Shown: positions 54,349 through 61,776 of the stretch, piece by piece
Numbering within the stretch: position 1 is the first letter of the stretch
Layout: the number at the start of each line of letters is the position of its first letter
From: Carboxylicivirga fragile
GTDB taxonomy: Bacteria; Bacteroidota; Bacteroidia; Bacteroidales; Marinilabiliaceae
Length of the DNA stretch: 64,000 nucleotides
Reading direction: 5' to 3'
Assembly: GCA_025499625.1 (NCBI GenBank)
Contig: JAFMVD010000004.1
Location: forward strand, 1-64,000
Made by a program: the position numbers and the translations under genes
The notes under the pieces: generated by a model
Databases searched by the model: none
Seen by the model: the letters and a program-made list of their open reading frames with translations, nothing else
What the model was told of the DNA's origin: nothing

Positions 54349-55011
54349 TTAGGATTCCATCATATCGCCCGAAAAGATGTCGTAGTCCATACTGTCCGGG
54401 TCAAGGTTGGTTATCTTACCAACTGCTTCTTCCTCGTCATCATCCGAACCAATTGGCTCATCTGACATGGAGAAGTCTTTAGCTGCGCTGCCAATCGGTT
54501 CATCACTCATGCTAAAATCAGTTGCTGCACCTGAAACCGAAGCTTGAATTTCTCTTTCGATGTCAATGTCTGCTGCCGGAAGTGCTTGTGTAACCGGGTT
54601 CAATGCCTGTAATCCATCAACTTCCTCGTAATCGGTGTATTCATCACCCATTAAGCCTTCCAATCCTTGAAGGATGGTTTTACCTGTAGCTTTCTTAACG
54701 ATGGATTCTACACCTGCACCTGCTGCACCTACCAAACCAATTTTGATGTATTCATTTTTGGTAAACTGTGTAGCAACCAGACCACCCATTGTAACCGCTG
54801 CCGGAACGACGTAGGTTTTCATATCCGAACCCAGAAGACCGCTTACCGTTGGGCTCTTTTCAAGCTTTTTAAGTGCATACTTACCAACAGCAAACCCTGC
54901 TACGGCAGCAATAGGCTTGCCTATGTTGTTGGTGGCTTTCATAAAGTCAATCTTTGTGGCGGTTGACCTTGTTCTTGCACGAGTTTGACTCGTAGTTTTT
55001 TTAACTGCCAT
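54349..55011 (-). CDS. Membrane-associated virion-like protein
   Basis: A 220-aa protein with a basic Thr/Arg N-terminus, several hydrophobic segments (AAVAGFAVGKYAL, VVPAAVTMGGLVATQF, IGLVGAAGAGVESIV) and the Gly/Leu motif LQGLEGLMGDEY. The C-terminus is acidic and contains the exact repeat DFSMSDEPIGS twice. The hydrophobic segments suggest a virion-membrane protein. No family recognised. A 170-nt gap downstream of it contains only a doubtful 31-codon frame (54153-54248). Confidence 0.55.
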   Translation of the reverse strand: MAVKKTTSQTRARTRSTATKIDFMKATNNIGKPIAAVAGFAVGKYALKKLEKSPTVSGLLGSDMKTYVVPAAVTMGGLVATQFTKNEYIKIGLVGAAGAGVESIVKKATGKTILQGLEGLMGDEYTDYEEVDGLQALNPVTQALPAADIDIEREIQASVSGAATDFSMSDEPIGSAAKDFSMSDEPIGSDDDEEEAVGKITNLDPDSMDYDIFSGDMMES

Positions 55012-55043
55012 GTTTCTAATTTTTATTTATTGAATTGCATTTG

Positions 55044-57530
55044 TTATTGAAGCGAGATGCTTCCCAATGATTTCTTTTCTGTGGATTTCTTTGGAGTTGA
55101 CTTGCGTTTTGGCTCATCATCCTTGCGGAACATGAAATAAGCTCCGGTTCCGATTAATGCAGCCACTCCCAGACCAATTCCTATTTTAGCCCCTTTGCTC
55201 ATGCCTTTCTTCGGGTTAACCGTAGCAGGTACACCTGCTGACTTTTGCATTGGTACAACAGGAGTAATTGGAGTAGTTACTTGTGGTACACTAATATTCG
55301 AAGGACTGATGGGAGTCATTGGTGTCAATGGCTGTACCATATCCTGTGTGTTGTATGATTGTGTATCCGATGGCTGTGGAGCTGCTTGTCTGTTTGGAGC
55401 AACCTTGTTTTTGATTTTGGTAAAGATGTTCTTTACTGGTTTGAGCCAACTTTTGATTTTAGCCAAAACTCCGGTTGCTGCGCCAACAGATGCTGCGGTA
55501 GCAACTGCACCCATTTGTCCCAGTTCTGCCAATTCGCCAATGGATTCCAGACCTTGTAAATCGGCTAATAATCCATCCATGCCTTTTAAGGAGAAGTCAG
55601 AACTCTTTTGTTTTGCGCCTTTAAGAATGGCTTTTCTCAGGTTCTTTTCTTTTCCCTGTAACCCTTTAAAGAGCTTGCGAACTCGATTGTGACGTTTCTT
55701 TAAATCCTTTAATTTCTTTGCATCAATGTTGTGTTTGGCAGTAAGATTATCCGGTAAATAGGCGTATTGTAGTTTCTTGGCAATGCCAAACATGTTTAGG
55801 CGTAATGCTGCTAATAATCCGTTACGAATGGCTATTGACAGGGGGTTAAAGCGAACAATGGCTTTAACTACTTTCTTGGCTACTTTACCAATTTTCTTTC
55901 CTGCTTTTTTAATTCCCTTTCCGACTTTCTTGCCGATACGTTTAATGGCTCTCCAAAAACGACCTCTGCGTTTTCTTCTACCTAAACCATCTATTTCATT
56001 TTCTAAATCGTCAAACTCCAATAGCCCTTCAATGGCATCAACATCGTATTTAATCAGACCTTTTTCAGCAAGAGCTTCTTCGATGTCAACCAGTTTATCC
56101 AGAACTTTTTCTCGTTGTGGAGTATGCCAAAACTTAATGGCTTGGTCAAGCATACTGATGAACTGGTCAGGGTTCTGTATGTGAGCCATCTTACCTTTAT
56201 TCTCCTTATTCTTAAGCAAGAAATTTCGGGTACGCTTGAGATAATTTAATGTGGCTGTATCCGGGTCACCAAGTCCGTTGACAGTATCTTCAAAGTCAAT
56301 TCCGGAAACAATTGCCATAAGGTCTGCATCATTATCATTTGCCATGCTTCCCCCGGCATAATCAATTCCTGATAAAGCGTAAATGGGTAAGCCCAACGAA
56401 GTTGAACTAGTCAATCCATCAACACCATGAATACCTGCAACCATTTGAAGAGGTGACATATTAAAGTCAGACTTTTCAAAACTGTATGGTTTCTGGTAAT
56501 CGAATTTGGAAAGTACCGGATCTATGATAATCTCATCTTCACTATCACCAGTAGCAGGTACAAAGACATAAATATGCTGAAAGTTCCTTTTACCATCGTA
56601 TTTGGTAATTCTGAACTTGAATGGAATGCCCAGACATTTTAGGATTGAACCCACAAAAATGCTGTAATCATCGCAATCAATACCGAATGACGTTTTGCCC
56701 TGCTGCTTGAACTTAATTTGTCCATCGAGCCAACTTCGGGCAGGTGTTCGGAGTTGTTCCGTTCCGTTCTCATCTTTGTGGTATTGCAAGTAGGAGTACG
56801 AAAAATCAAAGATGTTCCGGCATGTACTTTTCAGCGAATCGCCTTGTAGCATCTTAGCCAGTTCTTCAACTTCGAGGTAGTGTTCGGAAACCAAGTCAAT
56901 ACAACTTTCAACGGTTTCCAGAACATTACCGTTTTTTACAAATACATCTTTGCCGGATGCTTTTTTTATGAGGTGATTGTATTTTCGACCGTCTTTTGTA
57001 TTACGAGGGCCAGAAACAATACCCAATTCTCCCAATGCTAATCCGCTCATATTATCGTCTGTTAAATTTTGCGTAGTGGTAATAGTTTCCCCGTTCACGC
57101 TGATGGTAAGCATAAAGGTCATATCGGCTTTAAGCTGCTGCGTATTTTGAAGTGCAGCCATAGTCAAGCCTTTACCCATTAGATTCAGGTAAGGCACTTG
57201 AAATAAGATTTCCGGTTCTTGTGATTTGCCTGCCGGAATGGTCAGACCTTTAATATCAGGGGTGGAATAAGCAATTGCTGAACCTTTGTATTTGGCTACA
57301 ACTTGGTTAACAGCTAAAGTGATTGGAGCTAAGGTAGGATTATAACAGCGAAGCTTAACGGCAAACTGAACTTCTTGCAAGTTCATCTTATGAATACGAA
57401 ATCTCAGGAGGGCAAAGTTCATTTTTGCCCCAGCTAGAAGCTTTTTGCCTTTCTTAATGAGGTAGAAACCTCCACCAACGGCTGCAACTGCTGCTAATCT
57501 GCCTAGTATTTTCTTTGTGCTTGCTTCCAT
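55044..57530 (-). CDS. LEA2 and transglutaminase-like multidomain virion/maturation protein
   Basis: An 828-aa protein. A TM-like N-terminus (residues 10-25) precedes an LEA type 2/WHy-like beta domain (about 35-165). A transglutaminase-like domain follows with a full Cys286-His319-Asp337 triad (GIDCDDYSI, FQHIYVF, IIDPVLSK). Next come VNGLGDP and EIDGLGRRKRRG junctions, a very basic segment (RAIKRIGKKVGKGIKKAGKK), Gly/Leu-rich parts, a Pro/Thr-rich stretch and a C-terminal TM (IGIGLGVAALIGTGAYFMF) with basic end. The triad allows a protease or cross-linking role, perhaps in virion maturation. A TAAGTTTG box (57539-57546) lies just upstream. First gene of the block. Confidence 0.75.
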   Translation of the reverse strand: MEASTKKILGRLAAVAAVGGGFYLIKKGKKLLAGAKMNFALLRFRIHKMNLQEVQFAVKLRCYNPTLAPITLAVNQVVAKYKGSAIAYSTPDIKGLTIPAGKSQEPEILFQVPYLNLMGKGLTMAALQNTQQLKADMTFMLTISVNGETITTTQNLTDDNMSGLALGELGIVSGPRNTKDGRKYNHLIKKASGKDVFVKNGNVLETVESCIDLVSEHYLEVEELAKMLQGDSLKSTCRNIFDFSYSYLQYHKDENGTEQLRTPARSWLDGQIKFKQQGKTSFGIDCDDYSIFVGSILKCLGIPFKFRITKYDGKRNFQHIYVFVPATGDSEDEIIIDPVLSKFDYQKPYSFEKSDFNMSPLQMVAGIHGVDGLTSSTSLGLPIYALSGIDYAGGSMANDNDADLMAIVSGIDFEDTVNGLGDPDTATLNYLKRTRNFLLKNKENKGKMAHIQNPDQFISMLDQAIKFWHTPQREKVLDKLVDIEEALAEKGLIKYDVDAIEGLLEFDDLENEIDGLGRRKRRGRFWRAIKRIGKKVGKGIKKAGKKIGKVAKKVVKAIVRFNPLSIAIRNGLLAALRLNMFGIAKKLQYAYLPDNLTAKHNIDAKKLKDLKKRHNRVRKLFKGLQGKEKNLRKAILKGAKQKSSDFSLKGMDGLLADLQGLESIGELAELGQMGAVATAASVGAATGVLAKIKSWLKPVKNIFTKIKNKVAPNRQAAPQPSDTQSYNTQDMVQPLTPMTPISPSNISVPQVTTPITPVVPMQKSAGVPATVNPKKGMSKGAKIGIGLGVAALIGTGAYFMFRKDDEPKRKSTPKKSTEKKSLGSISLQ

Positions 57531-57633
57531 AATGGAAACAAACTTATAGTAGGTTGTAGGTGGGGGTGAAGGTGTTAGTAGTTACCTGTAAGTCTTTGTA
57601 GTTTGTTCATGAAACTTGTTGGGGAATGGGCAT

Positions 57634-57675
57634 AAAAAAACTCCCGACTGAATAAAATCAACTGGGAGTTTTAAA
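57634..57675 (-). terminator. Terminator, inverted partner of 35818-35856
   Basis: AACTCCC...TGA pairs with TCA...GGGAGTT between A-run and T-run, following the minus-strand HMA gene at 57697. Its reverse complement matches 33 of 37 positions of the terminator at the other end of the viral block. Confidence 0.7.
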
Positions 57676-57696
57676 ATGAATAACCAACCGATTTTT

Positions 57697-58068
57697 CTAG
57701 TGACGATGTCCACTATGGCCTTCCTTTTTCTTTTGTGCTCTGTCAAACTTACAGCAATCAGGCAATTTATTGTAGTCTTCATCTTTTGCTCTAATCAGTT
57801 CTGTATCATGTCCGGCTTTAGCAATTGCGTTATGAATTGATTTAACATCAACAGTGTGGGGATTATAAACTACTTTCATCTGTTTTGTTTTTTTATCCCA
57901 ATCTGCTGATACAACACCATCAATTGATTGAACAGCTTTTTCGATACGTTTTTCACACATACCGCAGTTTCCAAATACTTTAAAACTCTTTGTTTCATTA
58001 TGAGCCAATGCTTCAATTGCACTCAGCGCTGTTATCAACGCAACTAATAAAAATACTTTCGTTTTCAT
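57697..58068 (-). CDS. Periplasmic HMA-like metal-binding protein with CC tail
   Basis: A 123-aa protein with a signal peptide (LLVALITALSAIEALA) and one HMA-like ferredoxin-fold domain: KVFGNCGMCEKRIEKAVQSI carries the CxxC pair (replacing the usual GMTCxxC), followed by GVVSADWDKKTKQM and HNAIAKAGHDTE. After the domain comes DYNKLPDCCKFDR, a Cys-Cys pair shared with all HMA units of this operon, and a His-rich end (GHSGHRH). Probably a periplasmic copper or silver chaperone. 33 nt behind a paralogue. Confidence 0.85.
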   Translation of the reverse strand: MKTKVFLLVALITALSAIEALAHNETKSFKVFGNCGMCEKRIEKAVQSIDGVVSADWDKKTKQMKVVYNPHTVDVKSIHNAIAKAGHDTELIRAKDEDYNKLPDCCKFDRAQKKKEGHSGHRH

Positions 58069-58101
58069 AATCTCAATTTTTTAACATTTATACTAAAATC
58101 T

Positions 58102-58539
58102 TTATTTCCCACAGCAACTGCCACTCGCACTTGCTTTTTTTGGCATGGTGCAACTTGAGTGTTCTTCTTCATGTTTATGTCCTTGGTGCGTACCCCCTTT
58201 TTGCTGTATCTTTTGAGCTCTTTCATATTGACAGCATCCATGCAATTTCGCATAGTCTTCGTCATTAGCCTTATGCATGTTAGTATCATGCCCTGCGTTG
58301 GCAATTGCTATGTGTACTTTATGGACATCGGTTTTAGATTCATCAAAGGAAACCTCAATCATTTTGGTTTCTTTGTTCCAATCTGCTGCTGTTACACCTT
58401 TGACTTCTTTTGCAGCTGCTTCAATGCGCTCTTCACACATTCCACAATTACCATATACTTTAAATTTTTCACTTTTTTCCGAAGCCATTGTTATTCCGGC
58501 ACTTACTAACATGGCAAATACTAAAATTTTTGTTTTCAT
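58102..58539 (-). CDS. Periplasmic HMA-like metal-binding protein with Cys-rich tail
   Basis: A 145-aa paralogue of the neighbouring 123-aa protein: signal peptide, KVYGNCGMCEERIEAAAKEV with the CxxC metal site, ANAGHDTNMHKA, then the KLHGCCQYERAQK Cys-Cys motif. The tail is longer and has more ligands: GHKHEEEHSSCTMPK and a terminal SGSCCGK. Likely binds Cu(I) or Ag(I) in the periplasm and hands it to the efflux system encoded upstream. The gene ends 33 nt before the paralogue. Confidence 0.85.
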   Translation of the reverse strand: MKTKILVFAMLVSAGITMASEKSEKFKVYGNCGMCEERIEAAAKEVKGVTAADWNKETKMIEVSFDESKTDVHKVHIAIANAGHDTNMHKANDEDYAKLHGCCQYERAQKIQQKGGTHQGHKHEEEHSSCTMPKKASASGSCCGK

Positions 58540-58541
58540 AA

Positions 58542-59018
58542 CTAACTATTCTTTTGTTGTTTTAAAAAATTATTATAAGATTCATTTGATTCAAAATACA
58601 ATACCGTTCGTTTATTGGTTGGATTGATATGAATTATTGCATCTGATTTTTTAAGCTTTTTTCCAGTATGTGGATCAGAAGCAAATCGTACATTTCCTAT
58701 ATTCTGCCCTAAACGGTTAAGGCATCTATCACAACATCCCCAGTAAACATCATCTTGTACCATTATTGGATTCGTAGCAATCGGTTTTACCAAATTACTT
58801 ATCATGCACACTACACTGTCAGGTACTTCCTTATTTTCATATGCTTTGTAGGCATTTTCATATTTAATCGAACGATTAATACTCGAATAATATCCTAACA
58901 AAATGATAATAAAACAGATTGTTCCTGCGTAAATTAAATAGTGTTTCTCCTTTTTTGACCATAGTTTATTGGCCTGTTTCTTCTTATATGACTTAGGACT
59001 TCTTTTCATTCTATACAA
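58542..59018 (-). CDS. Membrane-anchored TRASH/YHS-like metal protein
   Basis: A 158-aa protein with a basic N-terminus, one membrane helix (YLIYAGTICFIIILLGYYS) and a periplasmic domain with the cysteines VVCMISN and YWGCCDRCLNRLG. Their spacing resembles TRASH/YHS metal-binding modules found in copper proteins. The downstream HINPTNKRTVLYFESNESYNNF also fits the YHS-like fold. It starts right next to the gene upstream and ends 2 nt before the HMA protein, so it is part of the metal operon. Confidence 0.7.
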   Translation of the reverse strand: MYRMKRSPKSYKKKQANKLWSKKEKHYLIYAGTICFIIILLGYYSSINRSIKYENAYKAYENKEVPDSVVCMISNLVKPIATNPIMVQDDVYWGCCDRCLNRLGQNIGNVRFASDPHTGKKLKKSDAIIHINPTNKRTVLYFESNESYNNFLKQQKNS

Positions 59019-59390
59019 TTAAAAAATGCAATTAAAAAAATACACTATAGTACCTGATAGCATAAGTACTACACTTATAATTATCTCCTTAGGTGATATT
59101 TTACTATTCCTGAATATAAATAGTAATGAAAGTCCCAGAAATAAAATAGTTAGTAGCACATCAATTTTTCCATTCATCAATTCCAACTCCTTTTTAGACC
59201 ATTGCATATAAAAATGATTAGTGATAAATGAAGCGATGAGAAGTACTGTGCCTAAGTATAGATTCCATTTAAACACTTCCTTAATCTTACCACCAACTGT
59301 TCTTAGGCAAAAGGCCAAAATTGCGAATAACATTGAGCTAGCAAGAATAATTCCAGCTGAGAGTTTTATTATCGAATGTACCGAATACAT
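59019..59390 (-). CDS. Small membrane protein of the metal operon
   Basis: A 123-aa protein with four hydrophobic helices (IIKLSAGIILASSMLFAILAF shortened: AGIILASSMLFAI; YLGTVLLIASFI; VLLTILFLGLSLLFIF; EIIISVVLMLSGTIVYF). No metal-binding cysteines are visible. Function unknown. It is 0 nt from the TRASH-like gene and 6 nt from the DUF302 gene, so co-transcription is nearly certain. Confidence 0.65.
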   Translation of the reverse strand: MYSVHSIIKLSAGIILASSMLFAILAFCLRTVGGKIKEVFKWNLYLGTVLLIASFITNHFYMQWSKKELELMNGKIDVLLTILFLGLSLLFIFRNSKISPKEIIISVVLMLSGTIVYFFNCIF

Positions 59391-59396
59391 GCTCTA

Positions 59397-59792
59397 CTAT
59401 TTTAATTTGATAGCAAGTAATGCCTTCATTAGCTTTTGATTTACTTCTACTGCAATTGCCAATAAACTTTTATTATCGATTGCTGACATTGATACAACTG
59501 GTTCAATGGCCGAAACCTCTATTATGCCTTTTTCTTTCTCTTGGACCACTACATTGCAAGGTAACATAAGACCGATTTTATCTTCAACATTAACTGCCTT
59601 GTATGCATAGGATGGATTACATGCTCCCAATATCAAGTATTTACGAAAATCGACTTCTAGTTTTTCCTTGAACTTATCTTGCATATCTATTTCAGATAGA
59701 ATACCGAAACCTTCATTTTCCAATGCTGTTTTTACATCAAAAACAGTTTCATCAAAGCTTTTTTCTACTGTGATATAATTATAATACTTCAT
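59397..59792 (-). CDS. DUF302 protein
   Basis: A 131-aa cytosolic protein of the DUF302 family: KSFDETVFDVKTALENEGFG, EIDMQDKFKEKLEVDF, YLILGACNPSYAYKAV and GLMLPCNVVVQE, all in the order and spacing of the family. The conserved Cys residues in GACNP and LPCN are present. DUF302 genes are frequent in heavy-metal resistance operons; their biochemical function is not known. Confidence 0.9.
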   Translation of the reverse strand: MKYYNYITVEKSFDETVFDVKTALENEGFGILSEIDMQDKFKEKLEVDFRKYLILGACNPSYAYKAVNVEDKIGLMLPCNVVVQEKEKGIIEVSAIEPVVSMSAIDNKSLLAIAVEVNQKLMKALLAIKLK

Positions 59793-59830
59793 TTTTTTTC
59801 AATTTGTTTTAATAACCAGGTGAACTTTAT

Positions 59831-60349
59831 TTAGTGTTTCTGTCCTTTAAACTTCATGTATCCTTCTGGCATTATGAAGGTATATTCAAAAGTTTCAGAG
59901 CCTGGATGGAATCCACCAAAATGCTCATCACCATCCTGATGTTCGTCATCCTTGTGATGCATCCACTCGGTTTCATCACCACGCATATCTCCCATCATAC
60001 CTCCACTCATATGGCCTTCACCTTTCATATGACCATAAATTTTACTAAAGTCATTGCCTGCAAGACACACCATAACACTGTCATTATTATGATAGTAGTC
60101 AAGTATAATGGTAGTATCGAAATCGGCACTATAGCAGTGTACCTTAATTTGTCCATCGCCCATATGATCAACATCAGCTGTAGCATCATCACTACCGTGT
60201 CCTTCAGCCAAAGCAGATTTCAAGTTAGTGTTAGATAAGCTACCAATATAGGTACCTGTTAGCTTGTCTATTTCCAGTTCATCACTCTTATCACATGCAT
60301 AAAACGAAAATGTGATAACAGCTATTAGTAATAATTTAGATTGTTTCAT
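59831..60349 (-). CDS. His/Met-rich lipoprotein
   Basis: A 172-aa lipoprotein: signal LLLIAVITFSFYAC with the lipobox Cys at about residue 19. The second half is extremely rich in His, Met, Asp and Glu (GHMSGGMMGDMRG, EWMHHKDDEHQDGDEHFGG), the composition of extracytoplasmic copper/silver-binding sequesters. A beta-rich segment (TTIILDYYHNNDSVMV) separates the parts. Member of the metal operon by direction and spacing. Confidence 0.75.
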   Translation of the reverse strand: MKQSKLLLIAVITFSFYACDKSDELEIDKLTGTYIGSLSNTNLKSALAEGHGSDDATADVDHMGDGQIKVHCYSADFDTTIILDYYHNNDSVMVCLAGNDFSKIYGHMKGEGHMSGGMMGDMRGDETEWMHHKDDEHQDGDEHFGGFHPGSETFEYTFIMPEGYMKFKGQKH

Positions 60350-60388
60350 CTTTCCTTGATTTTAATTTGTTAATATCTCACCTGGTTA

Positions 60389-60913
60389 TTAATATGAGTA
60401 TACTAGTGTCTCATCACCATGTCCAATTCGTTCAGAGGAATGTCGATATATCAATAGTTTTTTGTTATTATCTGAATTAATGAGCTTGATATCATTGCTA
60501 TTAGGTACTTTTAATATTACAGTACCCTTTTCATTGATTACGTTGATGGTAAAATCAATCTTACGAAACTCAACTTCATTATTAGGATCAAAATCGTGGT
60601 GGGTTAAAATAGTACATGAATAAATGATTTCAAGCAAGTTATCCTTGTTTAAAGTGTGCATTGAAATATGCTTAATTTCATCCAGAAAATGGTGTCGAGG
60701 TAATGGCAGACTAACTGATTTCCATAACGTCTTATCAAGATTATGAAGGTTAACTGTTTGCTCCCTTTTATTATAAATGACATACTTCATACTTCCATCT
60801 TCCATTGTCAAGGTTTTGTAATCAGAATCCATCGTTCCTTCATATTTCAATTGGCCATATGATTCAATCATTAGCATTTGAATCAGTATTAAAACAAATA
60901 TATTTAGTTTCAT
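60389..60913 (-). CDS. Periplasmic hypothetical protein
   Basis: A 174-aa protein with a signal peptide (FVLILIQMLMIESYG) and an all-beta mature part, reminiscent of beta-propeller blades or lipocalin-like strands (EGTMDSDYKTLTMEDGSMKY, TVILKVPNSNDIKLI). No metal ligands stand out. Not recognised. It lies 12 nt after the AlbA_2 gene and belongs to the same operon. Confidence 0.6.
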   Translation of the reverse strand: MKLNIFVLILIQMLMIESYGQLKYEGTMDSDYKTLTMEDGSMKYVIYNKREQTVNLHNLDKTLWKSVSLPLPRHHFLDEIKHISMHTLNKDNLLEIIYSCTILTHHDFDPNNEVEFRKIDFTINVINEKGTVILKVPNSNDIKLINSDNNKKLLIYRHSSERIGHGDETLVYSY

Positions 60914-60925
60914 AATTTAATATTT

Positions 60926-61747
60926 TTAATGTTTCGTATTTAAATACTTCACTGTCTCACTAGTGGAGAGAGTTGATGTCAAATTCCCTGTTCTTAAGAA
61001 GAATACAGTTGTATTATTTTCTTCTAAATAAACAGGCTGAATAGAGGGTTCTATTAGAACAGTACAAATATCTTTATCACCTATTGTGTGAAAAGCCACA
61101 TGGATGTATGAGCAAATATTCTTTCCAAATGCATGGGCTATTAAGCTCATCAGTCTTTTATGGTATCCATCTTTGTCCTTTTTCTTTAAAGTCCAAAAAT
61201 CATTTGCTAATCCTAATACCTGACCATCATTACTCAAGCCTAGTATTATAGTTCCTCCTTTCGCATTTAGAAATCCTGCAATCGATTTTAAGACTTCAAA
61301 CTCAATATTTTTGTTCGTCCTAACCTGACGATAATCATAGCGAAGAGATGTCATAAATTCAACAAATTCATTTTCACCTTTTGCTATCATTGTTGGAATA
61401 CTCTGATTAAGTAGCATTCTTTTGCTAGATATCTTTACTTCTCGTTCCTTAATTGAACTGTAGTATCCACCAGATATATATCCACCAACTAATCCAAGTA
61501 ATGCAAAAGCTATTGACATTGGCATCATATGTCCGCTAAATGAGTGTACAAAACTTGACCATATTACAGCACCCAGTTCAACCGAACTAAATGACTCCTG
61601 GTTCATTTCATACCAATATATTGTCATACTAATTGGATGCAGAATAAAGTACCCAATAAGCATTCCTATAGCAGAATGGATTAATAATGTGGAATGCCTG
61701 CTATTCTTCAATAAATTAGCAACTTCCATAACACTATTTTTAACCAT
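60926..61747 (-). CDS. Membrane-tethered AlbA_2 (Schlafen-type) protein
   Basis: A 273-aa protein. Two to three membrane helices occupy residues 20-100 (LLIHSAIGMLIGYFIL, MSIAFALLGLVGGYISGGYY). The C-terminal 150 residues are an AlbA_2 domain: GENEFVEFMTSLRYDY, VLKSIAGFLNAKGGTIILGLSNDGQVLGL, shown as AGFLNAKGGTIILGLSNDG, and a terminal strand with VYLEENNTTVFFLRTGN. AlbA_2 domains bind nucleic acids and usually sit in cytosolic regulators. A membrane-bound one inside a metal operon is unusual. 29 nt after the adaptor gene. Confidence 0.8.
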   Translation of the reverse strand: MVKNSVMEVANLLKNSRHSTLLIHSAIGMLIGYFILHPISMTIYWYEMNQESFSSVELGAVIWSSFVHSFSGHMMPMSIAFALLGLVGGYISGGYYSSIKEREVKISSKRMLLNQSIPTMIAKGENEFVEFMTSLRYDYRQVRTNKNIEFEVLKSIAGFLNAKGGTIILGLSNDGQVLGLANDFWTLKKKDKDGYHKRLMSLIAHAFGKNICSYIHVAFHTIGDKDICTVLIEPSIQPVYLEENNTTVFFLRTGNLTSTLSTSETVKYLNTKH

Positions 61748-61776
61748 CCGGACATTTGCCCGGACGGTATTATTAT

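Larger units (their letters stand above)
35862..57530 (-). mobile_element. Putative tailless provirus or virus-derived element with defence cargo
   Basis: All genes from 57530 down to 35862 are on the minus strand, mostly overlapping or a few nt apart. The right part has virion-like membrane and beta-rich proteins and a P5-like muramidase; the middle has a methyltransferase, a Strawberry-notch helicase and a RadA-like ATPase; then come holin, spanin-like and GH108 lysis genes; the left end carries three defence-like genes. No tail, portal, large terminase or integrase gene is visible. The block interrupts chromosomal-type genes (tRNAs on one side, metal-resistance genes on the other). Exact ends are not defined; no direct-repeat att sites were found. 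Confidence 0.6.

Noticed and set aside
35862-57530. Tailed prophage
   Set aside because: No terminase, portal, tape-measure, tail tube or baseplate gene could be recognised, although the lysis genes alone would fit one.
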